From NCBI RefSeq assembly GCF_025567625.1, contig NZ_JAOQJC010000003.1, positions 217,186 through 281,185 of the forward strand: a stretch of 64,000 nucleotides of DNA, read 5' to 3'. The position numbers and the translations under genes are program-made. Origin of the DNA: Paenibacillus sp. J5C2022. GTDB taxonomy: Bacteria; Bacillota; Bacilli; Paenibacillales; Paenibacillaceae. The notes under the pieces were generated by a model. The model saw only the letters and a list, made by a program, of their open reading frames with translations. It searched no databases and was not told the DNA's origin. Positions 32,647 to 41,918 of the stretch are shown one piece after another. Each line of letters begins with the position of its first letter. Within the stretch, counting starts at the first letter, position 1.

Positions 32647-33690
32647 AGAGCTCCGAAATGACGCGGTTGAGCTACTCTAGTGCATGCCACATACACTGGA
32701 GCGCCGAAATCATGCGGTTGAGCTACTCTAGTGCATGCCACATACACTGGAGCTCCGAAATGATGCGGTTGAGCTACTCTAGTGCATGCCACATACACTG
32801 GAGCGCAGAAATGATGCGGTTGAGCTACTCTAGTGAATGCCACATACACTGGAGCTCCGAAATGATGCGGTTGAGCTACTTTTGTGCATGCCACATACAA
32901 TGGAGCGCCGAAATCATGCGGTTGAGCTACTCTAGTGAATGCCACATACACTGGAGCGCCGAAATCATGCGGTTGAGCTACTCTAGTGCATGCCACATAC
33001 ACTGGAGCTCCGAAATGACGCGGTTGAGCAGCTTTTGTGCATGGCACATACACTGGAGCGCCGAAATGACGCGGTTGAGCAGCTTTTGTGCATGCCACAT
33101 ACACTGGAGCTCCGAAATGACGCGGTTGAGCTACTCTAGTGCATGCCACATACACTGGAGCTCCGAAATCATGCGGTTGAGCTACTCTAGTGCATGCCAC
33201 ATACACTGGAGCGCCGAAATAATGCGGTTGAGCTACTATTGTGCATGCCACATACACTGGAGCTCCGAAATGACGCGGTTGAGCAGCTTTTGTGCATGCC
33301 ACATACACTGGAGCGCCGAAATCATGCGGTTGAGCTACTCTAGTGCATGCCACATACACTGGAGCTCCGAAATCATGCGGTTGAGCTACTCTAGTGAATG
33401 CCACATACACTGGAGCTCCGAAATCATGCGGTTGAGCTACTCTAGTGCATGCCACATACACTCGAGCTCCGAAATGATGCGGTCGAGCTACTCTAGTGCA
33501 TGCCACATACACTCGAGCTCCGAAATGATGCGGTTGAGCAGCTTTTGTGCATGGCACATACACTGGAGCTCCGAAATGATGCGGTTGAGCTACTCTAGTG
33601 CATGCCACATACACTCGAGCTCCGAAATGATGCGGTGGAGCTACTTTTGTGCATGCCACATACACTGGAGCGCAGAAATGATGCGGTGGG
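32647..33690. repeat. 51-bp tandem repeat array, twenty copies
   Basis: Twenty copies of a 51-base unit (CGAAATGATGCGGTTGAGCT, ACTCTAGTGCATGCCACA, TACACTGGAGCTC) run from 32647 to about 33677, with a decayed copy to 33690. The unit length keeps frames open on both strands, but differences between copies change residues freely and no ribosome site is present, so I do not call a gene. Frequent variants are TGACGC/CATGC/GATGC after CGAAA, TTTTGTG for CTCTAGTG, and GAGCGC for GAGCTC. It ends 15 bases after the stop of the YesN-like gene and fills most of 32494-33704. Confidence 0.92.
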
Positions 33691-33704
33691 GCGGCTATGC
33701 TGCT

Positions 33705-35405
33705 TCACACCTTCGTCTTATTGGACACATGGTGCTCCCGGTATTCCGAGGGCGTCATCCGCGTATGCTTATGGAATACCTTCGTGAAGTAACGGCGTTC
33801 GGAGTAGCCTGCCTGCGTCCCGATCTCGGTCACCGTCTTGTCGGTCGTCAGCAGCATCCGCTGCGCCAGCTCCATCCGCTGTCGGGTCACATATTCTACG
33901 AACGTCTCACCGAAGTGCGATTTGAACAGCATGCTGAAGTAGCTGCCGCTAATGCCCAGATGCCCCGCCAACTCGTCCACGCCCAAATCACTGGACAAGC
34001 GGCTATGAATGTATTCCTTCGCCGACAGCATGAGCAGCTCACTGCTCCGCTTGCTGAAAGCCTTCTCCATGGCGCCGTCCACCAACTGCAGGATCACTTC
34101 CATCACATCGTTGACGCCGACGCTATGCTGCAGCCTCTGCCACACATCCTCCTCTTCCTCCGCCGCCAGAATATCCATCTCCCGCATCTCGCGCAGCAGA
34201 TGAATCAGCATGTAATGCACCAGCTTCTCGCCGCGATCGAAGCCCGCTTCCGGGCCGGACAGATAACGGCTCTGCAACTGCTGAAGCGCCCGCTTCATGC
34301 CGGGCTGATCCAGCTGGCGAAGCGCCGACAGAACGGCATCCAGCGCATGCCATAGCCCCTTCACACCATCCCTGTCCGCCGCATCGCCGTCTGTCCGGTC
34401 TGCTTGAAGCTCTGTCAAGGCGTCGCTCCCTTGTTGCAGAACGAGCAGCTGCAGATGCTTGTAAGTCGAAGCCAGCTCCGAGAGCGGCATCGCTTGCCGA
34501 TGGAAGACAACGCTTACAGACAAGCCATTGTTCCCTCCCACTGCCTCTTGAATGCAGCTCTTCCACTGCTCCGCTTCCCCATTCGTCCACCGTTCGCCGT
34601 CGGCATGCCCGATCAGGATGCACCATTCCCCTTCCCGCAGCTGCAGAACAGTGTAATGGTGATCCACGCTATCTGCCGTCCCCGCATGATGGCCGCTCCA
34701 ATGCCGAAGCTGATTGTCTCCGTCAACCGCGATGACGCCGTCGCCCAACGCCTTCTTGCGCAACGCCTTCTCCAGCACCTTCCGGATATCGCAGTTCCAC
34801 TGCTTGCGGTCGGCATGATTCCAGCTCATCGACAGCTGAGCGTAATGGTCAATGTCGACGAGAAGCATACTGTATCGTCCACCCTCCGATAACGCCTGCT
34901 CGTCTCCCGGCATATAGGATGCTGATTGAGAAGATATGCCTAGCAGCGTATCGTACAGCATTTTCTCATACGCGATTCGGGTCAATTGACGCCACCGCTC
35001 TTCTGCCAGCTGCGCCTCCTGCTTGCGGTATCTGATCTCCTCGCCCAGCTTCCTCACGGTTCTCTCCAGATGCTCGTAATCAATCGGCTTGAGGATATAA
35101 TCCCGCACCCCGTGCTGAATAGCCGTCCGCGTATATTCGAAATCCTGATAACCGGTCAGCATCACGATCTCGCAAGGCTTGCCCAGCTTGCGCACCTCGG
35201 ACAGCACCTTCATGCCATCCATAACCGGCATCCGAATATCGCACAGGATGAGATCCGGCTCACTCTCGCGGTAGCGCTCCATCGCCTCCTGACCGTTGCG
35301 AGCCAGCGCCACAAGCTGGAAGCCCAGCTCCTCCCAGGGCAACACAACCGTCAAGTTATTCAGAATCGGTAGCTCGTCGTCAACCAGCATAGCCTTCAGC
35401 TTCAC
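33705..35405 (-). CDS. YesN-type response regulator (receiver + AraC HTH)
   Basis: This 566-residue cytoplasmic regulator has an N-terminal receiver domain (residues 3-120; VDDE acidic pocket, phospho-acceptor in ILCDIRMPVMDG, Lys in ILKPIDY), a long central helical region, and a C-terminal AraC-type double helix-turn-helix (about 465-560: VDELAGHLGISGSYFSMLFK and VTEIGTQAGYSERRYFTKVFHKH). GTG 35405 gives the family N-terminus MKLKAMLVDDE with GGAGG eight bases upstream; an ATG six bases earlier touches that site. It overlaps the kinase gene by 26 bases and is the likely activator of the adjacent sugar transport genes. A 51-bp repeat array follows its stop directly. Confidence 0.95.
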   Translation of the reverse strand: MKLKAMLVDDELPILNNLTVVLPWEELGFQLVALARNGQEAMERYRESEPDLILCDIRMPVMDGMKVLSEVRKLGKPCEIVMLTGYQDFEYTRTAIQHGVRDYILKPIDYEHLERTVRKLGEEIRYRKQEAQLAEERWRQLTRIAYEKMLYDTLLGISSQSASYMPGDEQALSEGGRYSMLLVDIDHYAQLSMSWNHADRKQWNCDIRKVLEKALRKKALGDGVIAVDGDNQLRHWSGHHAGTADSVDHHYTVLQLREGEWCILIGHADGERWTNGEAEQWKSCIQEAVGGNNGLSVSVVFHRQAMPLSELASTYKHLQLLVLQQGSDALTELQADRTDGDAADRDGVKGLWHALDAVLSALRQLDQPGMKRALQQLQSRYLSGPEAGFDRGEKLVHYMLIHLLREMREMDILAAEEEEDVWQRLQHSVGVNDVMEVILQLVDGAMEKAFSKRSSELLMLSAKEYIHSRLSSDLGVDELAGHLGISGSYFSMLFKSHFGETFVEYVTRQRMELAQRMLLTTDKTVTEIGTQAGYSERRYFTKVFHKHTRMTPSEYREHHVSNKTKV

Positions 35406-37227
35406 TTCCATCCCTCCATCCCTGTAAAGGTAAGATGCATTGAATCGTCGTGCCTTCATCTCTCGACGAACATATCATCAGGCCGTAACCGCCCCCGTAT
35501 TGAATGCGTATTCGGTCCGCCACGCTGCGGATGCCAAGGCCGCGCCGCTCGGGATTGTGCTCGCCTTGCGTCTCGTCGCCAATGACGCTCTCCTCGTCAG
35601 AGGCCATATAGCGGAATTTGGCCAGCACCGCATCCGGTATGCCCACACCGTTGTCCTTCACCGATAGGATCAGCCTGCCGTCCGCCGAACGGGCAGTAAT
35701 GGCGATGTGCCCTGTGCGATCCAGCCCGTCGAACGCATGCTGAATACAATTCTCCACAAGCGGCTGCAGCGTCAGCTTCTGCACCTTGCACGTCAGCAGT
35801 TCATCGGGAATATCTACGCTATAGGCGAAGCTTTCCGTGAAGCGGAAGCGCTGGATTTCCAGGTAGCTCTTCACATGCTCAACTTCCTGCTGCAGCGAGA
35901 TTTCCTCCCGTCCCTGGAAGCTGATTCGCAGTATATTCGCGAGGCGAAGCACCATGGCGCTCACCTTCCTGCCCTCATTCTGTACGGCAAGCACATTGAT
36001 GGATTCCAGCGTATTGAATATGAAGTGGGGCTTAATCTGCGTCTGCAGTACGCGCATCTCCGCATTCATCTTCTGCTTCTGTTCTTCCTTCACCCGTTCA
36101 AGCAAATGCTGGATGCGTCTGATCATGCTGTTCAAGCCGCGGGCCAGCATATACAGCTCATCGCTTCCTTTCTCCTCCACGCGCATGCCGAGATCGCCGT
36201 CTTCGATGCGCCGCATGAACCGCACGATGCGGATAATTTTCTTCGCGATCCGATTGAGCGACAAGAGCAGGAATGCCAGAGCCGACAACAGAGTCAAGGT
36301 AAGCACGGCTGCTGCCCATCGCGCATACTGATAGATCTCTCCCGATACGAAGTCCCAGGACGTGACGGACACAAGCTGCCAGTTCTCAATGCTCAGCCCG
36401 ACGCTCGACACAATGCTTTCCGTATCGCCGAAGCGCTGTCTGACGCTCCTGAACAGAGGTTCTTGCTCATACTCCTTCTCCAGGAAGGATTGTACCGCTT
36501 GACCGTCTATTTCGTCGGAGCTGTCGAACAGAATAAGCCCTTCTTTATTGACGATAAAAAAGCGGGTATCGTATCGTTCCTGATTGAACCGGAAGTAGCG
36601 GAATACGTTCTCCAATCCCGAATTTCTGATCTGGACGAGCAGAATACCCTTGTCCCTCAGCGTGCCGATATCCTTCACCACTCGCATCTGAGTGTAGACC
36701 GGCTTCTCGCCTGTCAGCTCCGGATATTCGTAGGGCCCGATCCATACGGGACGCGCATTGCGTTCTCTCACGCTCTTGTATAACGGGTGCTGCTCCAATT
36801 GCTCGAAGGGCAGAATTTGAAAGTCGCTTTTCACATAGATGGGGATAACCTTCTCGGAGTCCAGCGTGTACATCAGCGCATAGCTGACGGAGGGATGGCT
36901 GATCAACAGCTCTCGAAAATTTTTCTGAATCGCATTCAGCTCCAGCATATCGATGCTGGACAGCTGCTCCAGATCGGAGCGGTAGCCTTGATGCTCCAGC
37001 AGCTCCTGCAGCGCCACGCTGGCAATGGTGCTGTCGGTTACCTTCGTCATTTCATCGAAGACGAACTCCACGTTTTGCCGAAGGGCCCGCAGAGTTAGCT
37101 CCGCTTGCTGGGAATACTTCTTCATCACCGTATCCGATATGAACGTATAGGCGGCGATGCCGATCAGGCAGATCGGCACAATGACCAAGAGAAGAAAGGC
37201 GGCGAACAGCTTCCCGCGAAGTGTCAT
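35380..37227 (-). CDS. YesM-type sensor histidine kinase
   Basis: This 615-residue inner-membrane kinase has membrane segments at about 8-30 and 300-325, an extracellular dCache-like sensor between them, a HAMP linker, a His_kinase domain with the phospho-acceptor in QIKPHFIFNTLESI (about 395-410) and a HATPase domain (VENCIQHAFDG, VKDNGVGIP, RRGLGIRSV). YesM-type kinases sense extracellular oligosaccharides, often through the binding protein of a linked importer. The stop codon overlaps the response regulator start. It follows the MalG-type permease gene by 33 bases, so importer and signalling genes appear to be one minus-strand unit. Confidence 0.95.
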   Translation of the reverse strand: MTLRGKLFAAFLLLVIVPICLIGIAAYTFISDTVMKKYSQQAELTLRALRQNVEFVFDEMTKVTDSTIASVALQELLEHQGYRSDLEQLSSIDMLELNAIQKNFRELLISHPSVSYALMYTLDSEKVIPIYVKSDFQILPFEQLEQHPLYKSVRERNARPVWIGPYEYPELTGEKPVYTQMRVVKDIGTLRDKGILLVQIRNSGLENVFRYFRFNQERYDTRFFIVNKEGLILFDSSDEIDGQAVQSFLEKEYEQEPLFRSVRQRFGDTESIVSSVGLSIENWQLVSVTSWDFVSGEIYQYARWAAAVLTLTLLSALAFLLLSLNRIAKKIIRIVRFMRRIEDGDLGMRVEEKGSDELYMLARGLNSMIRRIQHLLERVKEEQKQKMNAEMRVLQTQIKPHFIFNTLESINVLAVQNEGRKVSAMVLRLANILRISFQGREEISLQQEVEHVKSYLEIQRFRFTESFAYSVDIPDELLTCKVQKLTLQPLVENCIQHAFDGLDRTGHIAITARSADGRLILSVKDNGVGIPDAVLAKFRYMASDEESVIGDETQGEHNPERRGLGIRSVADRIRIQYGGGYGLMICSSRDEGTTIQCILPLQGWRDGSEAEGYAG

Positions 37228-37260
37228 ATGAAGAACCGCCCCCCCTTCATCGATAGCCGG

Positions 37261-38094
37261 CTATCCTTTCACGGCGCCGGCCGATATACCTTCAATAATC
37301 TTCTCCTGCAGGAATCCGTATAGCACCAGCACGGGCAATACGCTGTAGACGATGCCTGTGCAGATCAGAGAATAGTTGGTGAAATAGGCGTCGCGGAAGC
37401 CGACCATGCCGGTTGGCAGCGTACGCAGATGGTCTTTGCTAATGAAGAAGTTCGCCAGCAAGTATTCATTCCATACGCCAAGGAAATTGACGATGAATAC
37501 GGTCACGAGCGCAGGTAGCGTAATCGGCAATATGATAAGCGTGAACAGGCGGAACGCGCCAAGTCCGTCCACAATAGCCGCCTCTTCCAGCTCCTTCGGA
37601 ATCGCTCGCATGAATGCCGCGATAAGCAATACGCTGATGGGCAAGCCTCCCGCCGTATAGGGGAAGAACAGCGACCAATGCGTATTGAGCATGCCAAGAT
37701 CGCTGACCAGTATATACTGCGCGATGAATAGCACGTTGCCGGGAATAAGCATGCCGATCAGCACGAGCTGATAGATCCACTTGCTGGAGCGGACAAACTT
37801 CATTCTGGCAATCGCAAAAGCGGTGGCGGCCGCCAGAAATACGCTTACTCCCGAGGATGTGAAGGACAGATACACGCTATTCAGAAAATATTTGCTAATG
37901 TTCCCCTTCTTCCAGGCATCGGCGTAGTTATGGAAGGCCATATCCCATGGAATGCCGAAAGGTTGCTCCGCTATATCAATATTATTATCCTTCAGCGACG
38001 AGAACACAATAAAAACAAACGGAATGAGGATAATGCATACGTAAACCATAAGCACGGCATGAGGCATCGCCCGCTTCACAATAGCCATGTTCAT
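37261..38094 (-). CDS. Carbohydrate ABC transporter permease, MalG type
   Basis: This 277-residue membrane protein has about six segments (first one VLMVYVCIILIPFVFIVFSSL), the EAA loop ELEEAAIVDGLGAFRLFTLIILP and a C-terminus FLQEKIIEGISAGAVKG, as in CUT1 sugar importers. Its ATG shares one base with the stop of the preceding permease (TAATG), and GAGGTGA lies upstream, so it is translationally coupled. With its partner and the lipoprotein at 39107-40501 it forms an importer that lacks its own ATPase gene. Confidence 0.95.
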   Translation of the reverse strand: MNMAIVKRAMPHAVLMVYVCIILIPFVFIVFSSLKDNNIDIAEQPFGIPWDMAFHNYADAWKKGNISKYFLNSVYLSFTSSGVSVFLAAATAFAIARMKFVRSSKWIYQLVLIGMLIPGNVLFIAQYILVSDLGMLNTHWSLFFPYTAGGLPISVLLIAAFMRAIPKELEEAAIVDGLGAFRLFTLIILPITLPALVTVFIVNFLGVWNEYLLANFFISKDHLRTLPTGMVGFRDAYFTNYSLICTGIVYSVLPVLVLYGFLQEKIIEGISAGAVKG

Positions 38095-38993
38095 TAGTAG
38101 GTCACCTCATCCTTCTGTCTGCCGAACGTAAGTTGATAGAGCGTCGTCAGGACGATTGCTACGATGAAGATCATAATCGACAGTGCCGTTCCATAGCCGT
38201 ATTCGCTAAATCGGATGGCCCGGTTGACCATATAGGAGGCCATCACTTCGGTTGAGCCGACGGGACCGCCGTTCGTCATGACGAGCACGACGTCGACGAC
38301 TCTCATCGCACCCGCGATGGAAAGCATGACGATAACGGAGATAATCGGCTTGATCAAGGGAACCGTAATGTTCATAGCCCTCTGGAAGCCGTTCGCGCCG
38401 TCTATCTCCGCCGCCTCGTTCAATTCCTTCGGTATGGCCAATATAGCGGCCAGCACAAGGACGATATAGAAGCCCATCCACTGCCAGGCATTCGTAATGA
38501 GGATCGCGAGCAGCGCCCACTTCATGTCTCCCAGCCACATGATCGGCTCGACGCCGAACAAGCCCAGGAACTTGTTGACGATACCGACGCTCGGATCGTA
38601 CATGAACTGCCACAGGATGCCAATGACTGCCGTAGACAGAATTGAGGGGATGAACACTGTCGTCTTGTAGAACCGTTGGAACTTCTTCACGGAACCGATC
38701 AGAATGGCGAAGAAGACAATGAACGGCACCTGGACAAATACGGAGAATAGAATGAAATACATGTTATTGACGACGGCATTTCGAAAGTAGGCATCCTGAA
38801 TCGCTTTAATAAAATTGTCAAAACCGATAAACTTCGGGTCGTTCAATCCGTTCCAATCGGTAAAGCCGTAAAAAGCGGATGAAAACATGGGATAAATCGT
38901 AAACAAAAAATAGAGACCGAGCGTAGGCAAAATAAATATCGCATACGCATACGGATTCGTAAGCACAGTTCTCTTCTTCGCGGAGCTCTTCAT
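38094..38993 (-). CDS. Carbohydrate ABC transporter permease, MalF type
   Basis: This 299-residue permease has about six membrane segments (YAIFILPTLGLYFLFTIYPM first) and the EAA loop ELNEAAEIDGANGFQRAMNITVP. FYGFTDWNGLNDPKFIGFDNF after the first segment is typical of the LacF/MsmF-like branch. ATG 38993 has AAGGAG about ten bases upstream; the frame is open further upstream but without a site. It follows the binding protein gene after a GC-rich hairpin. Confidence 0.94.
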   Translation of the reverse strand: MKSSAKKRTVLTNPYAYAIFILPTLGLYFLFTIYPMFSSAFYGFTDWNGLNDPKFIGFDNFIKAIQDAYFRNAVVNNMYFILFSVFVQVPFIVFFAILIGSVKKFQRFYKTTVFIPSILSTAVIGILWQFMYDPSVGIVNKFLGLFGVEPIMWLGDMKWALLAILITNAWQWMGFYIVLVLAAILAIPKELNEAAEIDGANGFQRAMNITVPLIKPIISVIVMLSIAGAMRVVDVVLVMTNGGPVGSTEVMASYMVNRAIRFSEYGYGTALSIMIFIVAIVLTTLYQLTFGRQKDEVTY

Positions 38994-39054
38994 CGCCGGG
39001 CTCTCTCCTTCCTGTTGCAGGTAGTGCTGCATCCTCTTGCCCCGTTACAAGCGG

Positions 39055-39088
39055 AAGACGCTGCCCACACCAGGGCGGGAAGCGTCTT
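39055..39088 (-). other. Intercistronic hairpin after the sugar-binding protein gene
   Basis: AAGACGCT pairs with AGCGTCTT, with an inner GCCC/GGGC stem, on the minus-strand transcript. No T-tract follows. As at 9177-9215 it lies between binding protein and permease and may stabilise the upstream mRNA. Confidence 0.5.
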
Positions 39089-39106
39089 CTTATCGCATCT
39101 TTCGTA

Positions 39107-40501
39107 TTATTGCTCTTTCTCCAATACCGTCTGTACGCTGTCAGTCGCTTTCTTGCCGTCCGCAATTCCCGCGATGATCGCTTGCAGCTGAACTTCCGTC
39201 TCCGCATAGACAGGACCGGTAATGACGATCTCGAAGTGGGAGAACTGGCCGCCTACGTTGTTATTCAGATCAACTACTTGCTTTGTGACCGGATTGGTCA
39301 CCCCGTCGGAAGCGCTGGCCGGAACCTTCATCGATGGCAATACGCCGTCCTCATGCAAGCCGCGCACTTGCATTTCTTCGTTGTACAGATTTTTGATAAA
39401 GGCTTTGACCGCCTTCAGCTCGTTCTCGTCCAGATCGGCCGAGAAGCCGTAGCCGTTGGAGTAGTTGCCGTTAATGAAGGTCTGATCGCCGACGCCGTTC
39501 GGTACGGATGGGAAGTTAATATAGCCTACATCGGCGGAAGTAATATTTTTCGTCAGATCCTCGTTCTCGAATGCGGACGATCTCCAGCTGCCGTCGAACA
39601 TCATGCCGGCTTTGCTGTTCAGGAATTCGTTCAGCATCTGGTCATAGCTGAGACCGATGTCGCCTTTCGTGAAGTAGCCCCGCTTCACCCAGTCCGCATA
39701 CTTGTCGTACGCCGCCACTACGGTCGGATCATTGAATTTCAGGTCGCCGCTATTGAAGCGTCCCACCATGTCCGGTCCCGCATAACGTCCGATCAGCGTA
39801 TTGATCAGCATGTTCGGCACCCAAGCCGCCTTCGATCCCATGGCGAATGGCGTAATGCCGTTCTCCTTCAGCTTATCCGAAGCCGCTTCCAACTCCTCCA
39901 GCGTCTTCGGCTCCGCGATGCCCAGATCGGCGAACAACTTCTTGTTGTAGTAGATGCCTTCCGTGCTGCCTCCGATCGGCAAGCCGTAGATTTTGTCGCC
40001 GATCATGAATTGCTCCAGATTGTGGAACTTGTCGCCAAGGCCCAGCTCCTCCAGAATCGGCGTCAGCTCAAGCAGCCGCCCGGCCTCCGCATACTTCTGT
40101 GCATCGCCCTTGCCGCCGAACAGATCGAAGATTTGCGGCGGGTTGCCGGTCGTCATCTCAGCAGGCAGCTTCGTATAGCGGTTCACTTGATCCTCTACGC
40201 CATCCAGCTCGATTTTCAAGCCCGCTACTTCCTCTTCCGTCTTCTTCACGACATCGTCCAGAATCGCCTTGCGGTTTTTCTGAGCGTCGCCGATCTGGAT
40301 ATGACGAAGCGTAATTGTGAACGGCTCCACCTTGTCCGGCTCCTTCGTCGGATCGGGCTTCTTCGTCTCTGCCGGCTTATCCGTCGCCTCGGAGCCCTTG
40401 TTCGTCTCATCTTCCTTCTTGCCGCCGTTGCCGCTGCAGCCGGCCAGCACCATGGATGCGCTTAACATTAGAATCAACATGACGAGCAGACCTTTTTTCA
40501 T
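39107..40501 (-). CDS. Sugar ABC transporter substrate-binding lipoprotein
   Basis: This 464-residue extracellular lipoprotein has a signal peptide with lipobox LAGC (Cys about 21), an acidic/Lys-rich linker of about 35 residues and a family 1 solute-binding domain (ITLRHIQIGDAQKNR, FDLFGGKGDA, YGLPIGGSTEGIYYNKKLF, GMMFDGSWRS). The aromatic and Gly-rich segments resemble CUT1 oligosaccharide binders. ATG 40501 has GGAGGG nine bases upstream. It is the first gene of the importer/YesMN unit, with a possible CcpA site over its promoter. It probably presents the sugar to the permeases and perhaps to the YesM-like sensor. Confidence 0.95.
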   Translation of the reverse strand: MKKGLLVMLILMLSASMVLAGCSGNGGKKEDETNKGSEATDKPAETKKPDPTKEPDKVEPFTITLRHIQIGDAQKNRKAILDDVVKKTEEEVAGLKIELDGVEDQVNRYTKLPAEMTTGNPPQIFDLFGGKGDAQKYAEAGRLLELTPILEELGLGDKFHNLEQFMIGDKIYGLPIGGSTEGIYYNKKLFADLGIAEPKTLEELEAASDKLKENGITPFAMGSKAAWVPNMLINTLIGRYAGPDMVGRFNSGDLKFNDPTVVAAYDKYADWVKRGYFTKGDIGLSYDQMLNEFLNSKAGMMFDGSWRSSAFENEDLTKNITSADVGYINFPSVPNGVGDQTFINGNYSNGYGFSADLDENELKAVKAFIKNLYNEEMQVRGLHEDGVLPSMKVPASASDGVTNPVTKQVVDLNNNVGGQFSHFEIVITGPVYAETEVQLQAIIAGIADGKKATDSVQTVLEKEQ

Positions 40502-40545
40502 TCTCAAGACCCTCCAATTGACTCGTTAATTTAGCTTGCTTCTTC

Positions 40546-40564
40546 ATTATAGAAGCGCTTACTT
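40546..40564 (-). promoter_or_regulatory. -10 element and cre-like site upstream of the sugar-binding protein
   Basis: A perfect TATAAT (40551-40546 on the minus strand) is overlapped by AAGTAAGCGCTTCTAT (40564-40549), which fits the CcpA cre pattern at about 13 of 16 positions. The -35 is weak. Carbon catabolite repression of the importer is inferred. Confidence 0.45.
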
Positions 40565-40616
40565 GGAAGGAATAGGTCGATATTTCCACGATCAGGGATA
40601 AAATCGTCTACAAAAA

Positions 40617-40638
40617 AACGATCTCCCGGGAGATCGTT
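40617..40638 (-). terminator. Terminator of the ferredoxin-NADP reductase gene
   Basis: AACGATCTCCC and GGGAGATCGTT form a perfect 22-base palindrome, followed by TTTTTTT on the minus strand (40612-40618). It is 30 bases after the reductase stop. Confidence 0.8.
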
Positions 40639-40668
40639 TCTGTAGGCGCAACTTGGCGCATATGGGAG

Positions 40669-41718
40669 CTAGCTCTTATAGAGATGCTTCACCAGCTCGC
40701 GGTTCCGCTGCTCGAACACTTCATTGTGCGAGGACACCATCCCGTTCGGACGCGCTTCGGGCTCAATATACGTCTTCGCCCTGTTCACCGCATTCGCCGC
40801 GTCCTGGAATGCTCCGGCAATCAAGTGCAGCTTGCCTTCATGAGTCAATATATCGCCTGCGGCATACAGTCCTTCCACCGTCGTCTCGCTGTTGGCTTTG
40901 CCCACAATCCAGTAGCCGTCGCGCTGATCAATGTTCAGCCGGCTGTTCTCCAGCAGCTCCTTATCGCGCTCGTAACCATGGTTGATGATGACCTCGTCGA
41001 TTGCCAGCTCCGTCTCTGCCTCTTCATCCGTATGCTTCAAGACGACCTTCGCAATCCGGTCCTGCTCCGGCGATGCAACCAGCTTCTCGATTGTTGTGTT
41101 CAGCAGCAGCTCTGCCGTGCTCTTCTGGAGGCGGTCGATGACAGCCTCATGCCCCTTCAGCATATCGTTGCGGTATGTCAGGTATACCTTGTCGGCAATC
41201 GGCTCCAGCTCGCTCGCCCAGTCGATGGCGGCATTGCCGCCGCCGGAGATGAGCACTCGCTTGCCCCGGAATCTGGCCAGTGACTTCACCGTATAGTGCA
41301 GATTGCTTACCTCGAACCGCTCGGCGCCTTCTATGTTCAGCTTCATCGGCTTCAGAATGCCTCCGCCTACCGCCAGAAGAACGGTTTTGGAGTAATGCTC
41401 TTCGCCCGCATGCGTCTTAAGCTTGAACACACCATCCTCGCCCTTCTCGATCGCAATCACCTTCTGACCGAGTACGACAGTAGGATCGAATGTGAGTCCC
41501 TGCTGGATCAGTTGCTTGATCAACTGCTCGCCGGACACCGGCGTCAATCCGCCGACATCCCAGATCATTTTCTCCGGATAGACATGCACCTTGCCGCCAA
41601 GGAATGACTGGAATTCAATAATTTTTGTCTTCAAGCCGCGCAGTCCGCTGTAGAATGCTCCGAACAATCCCGCCGGACCACCGCCAATTATCGTAATATC
41701 GTATACTTGATTGCTCAT
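40669..41718 (-). CDS. Ferredoxin--NADP+ reductase type 2 (YumC/YcgT-like)
   Basis: This 349-residue flavoprotein resembles thioredoxin reductase but lacks its CxxC. It has the FAD motif IIGGGPAGLFGAFYSGLRG, the segment FLGGKVHVYPEKMIWDVGG, an NADP-binding GGGNAAIDWA near 162 and the second FAD motif GLYAAGDILTHEGKLHLIAGAFQDA near 285. This is the type 2 ferredoxin (flavodoxin) NADP reductase of Firmicutes, such as B. subtilis YumC and YcgT. A good Fur-box match lies in its promoter region, and a siderophore-binding protein gene is divergent from it. It probably supplies electrons for release of iron from siderophores or for iron-starved metabolism. Confidence 0.93.
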   Translation of the reverse strand: MSNQVYDITIIGGGPAGLFGAFYSGLRGLKTKIIEFQSFLGGKVHVYPEKMIWDVGGLTPVSGEQLIKQLIQQGLTFDPTVVLGQKVIAIEKGEDGVFKLKTHAGEEHYSKTVLLAVGGGILKPMKLNIEGAERFEVSNLHYTVKSLARFRGKRVLISGGGNAAIDWASELEPIADKVYLTYRNDMLKGHEAVIDRLQKSTAELLLNTTIEKLVASPEQDRIAKVVLKHTDEEAETELAIDEVIINHGYERDKELLENSRLNIDQRDGYWIVGKANSETTVEGLYAAGDILTHEGKLHLIAGAFQDAANAVNRAKTYIEPEARPNGMVSSHNEVFEQRNRELVKHLYKS

Positions 41719-41766
41719 TCTCCCGACTCCTTAACTAGTTGGTATGGTAAGCTGTTCCACTTAATT

Positions 41767-41785
41767 GAAACTGATTATCATTATT
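41767..41785 (-). promoter_or_regulatory. Fur box upstream of the ferredoxin-NADP reductase gene
   Basis: On the minus strand AATAATGATAATCAGTTTC matches the 19-base Fur consensus GATAATGATAATCATTATC at 16 positions. It is about 50 bases before the start codon. Confidence 0.7.
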
Positions 41786-41870
41786 ATACGCAACTGTCGG
41801 CTGCAATACAATATCTTACTCGCATCGCGTTCAAAATTTTCCCTTTGAAATTACTGGACGGCTTTGATAT

Positions 41871-41889
41871 GATACTAATTATCATTTTC
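41871..41889 (+). promoter_or_regulatory. Fur box upstream of the siderophore-binding lipoprotein gene
   Basis: GATACTAATTATCATTTTC matches the Fur consensus at 15 of 19 positions and lies 29 bases before the GTG start. Iron repression of the downstream gene is expected. Confidence 0.65.
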
Positions 41890-41918
41890 ACAAATTGCTC
41901 AACAAGGAGAGATTCACT

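Noticed and set aside
32589..33665. Minus-strand open frame of 17-residue repeats over the same array
   Set aside because: It mirrors the plus-strand frame, lacks a start signal and shows no coding-like variation between copies.
32658..34355. Long plus-strand open frame through the 51-bp array and into the YesN-like gene
   Set aside because: The frame is open only because 51 is divisible by three. It has no ribosome site, its differences between copies change residues freely, and its second half is antisense to a clear regulator gene.
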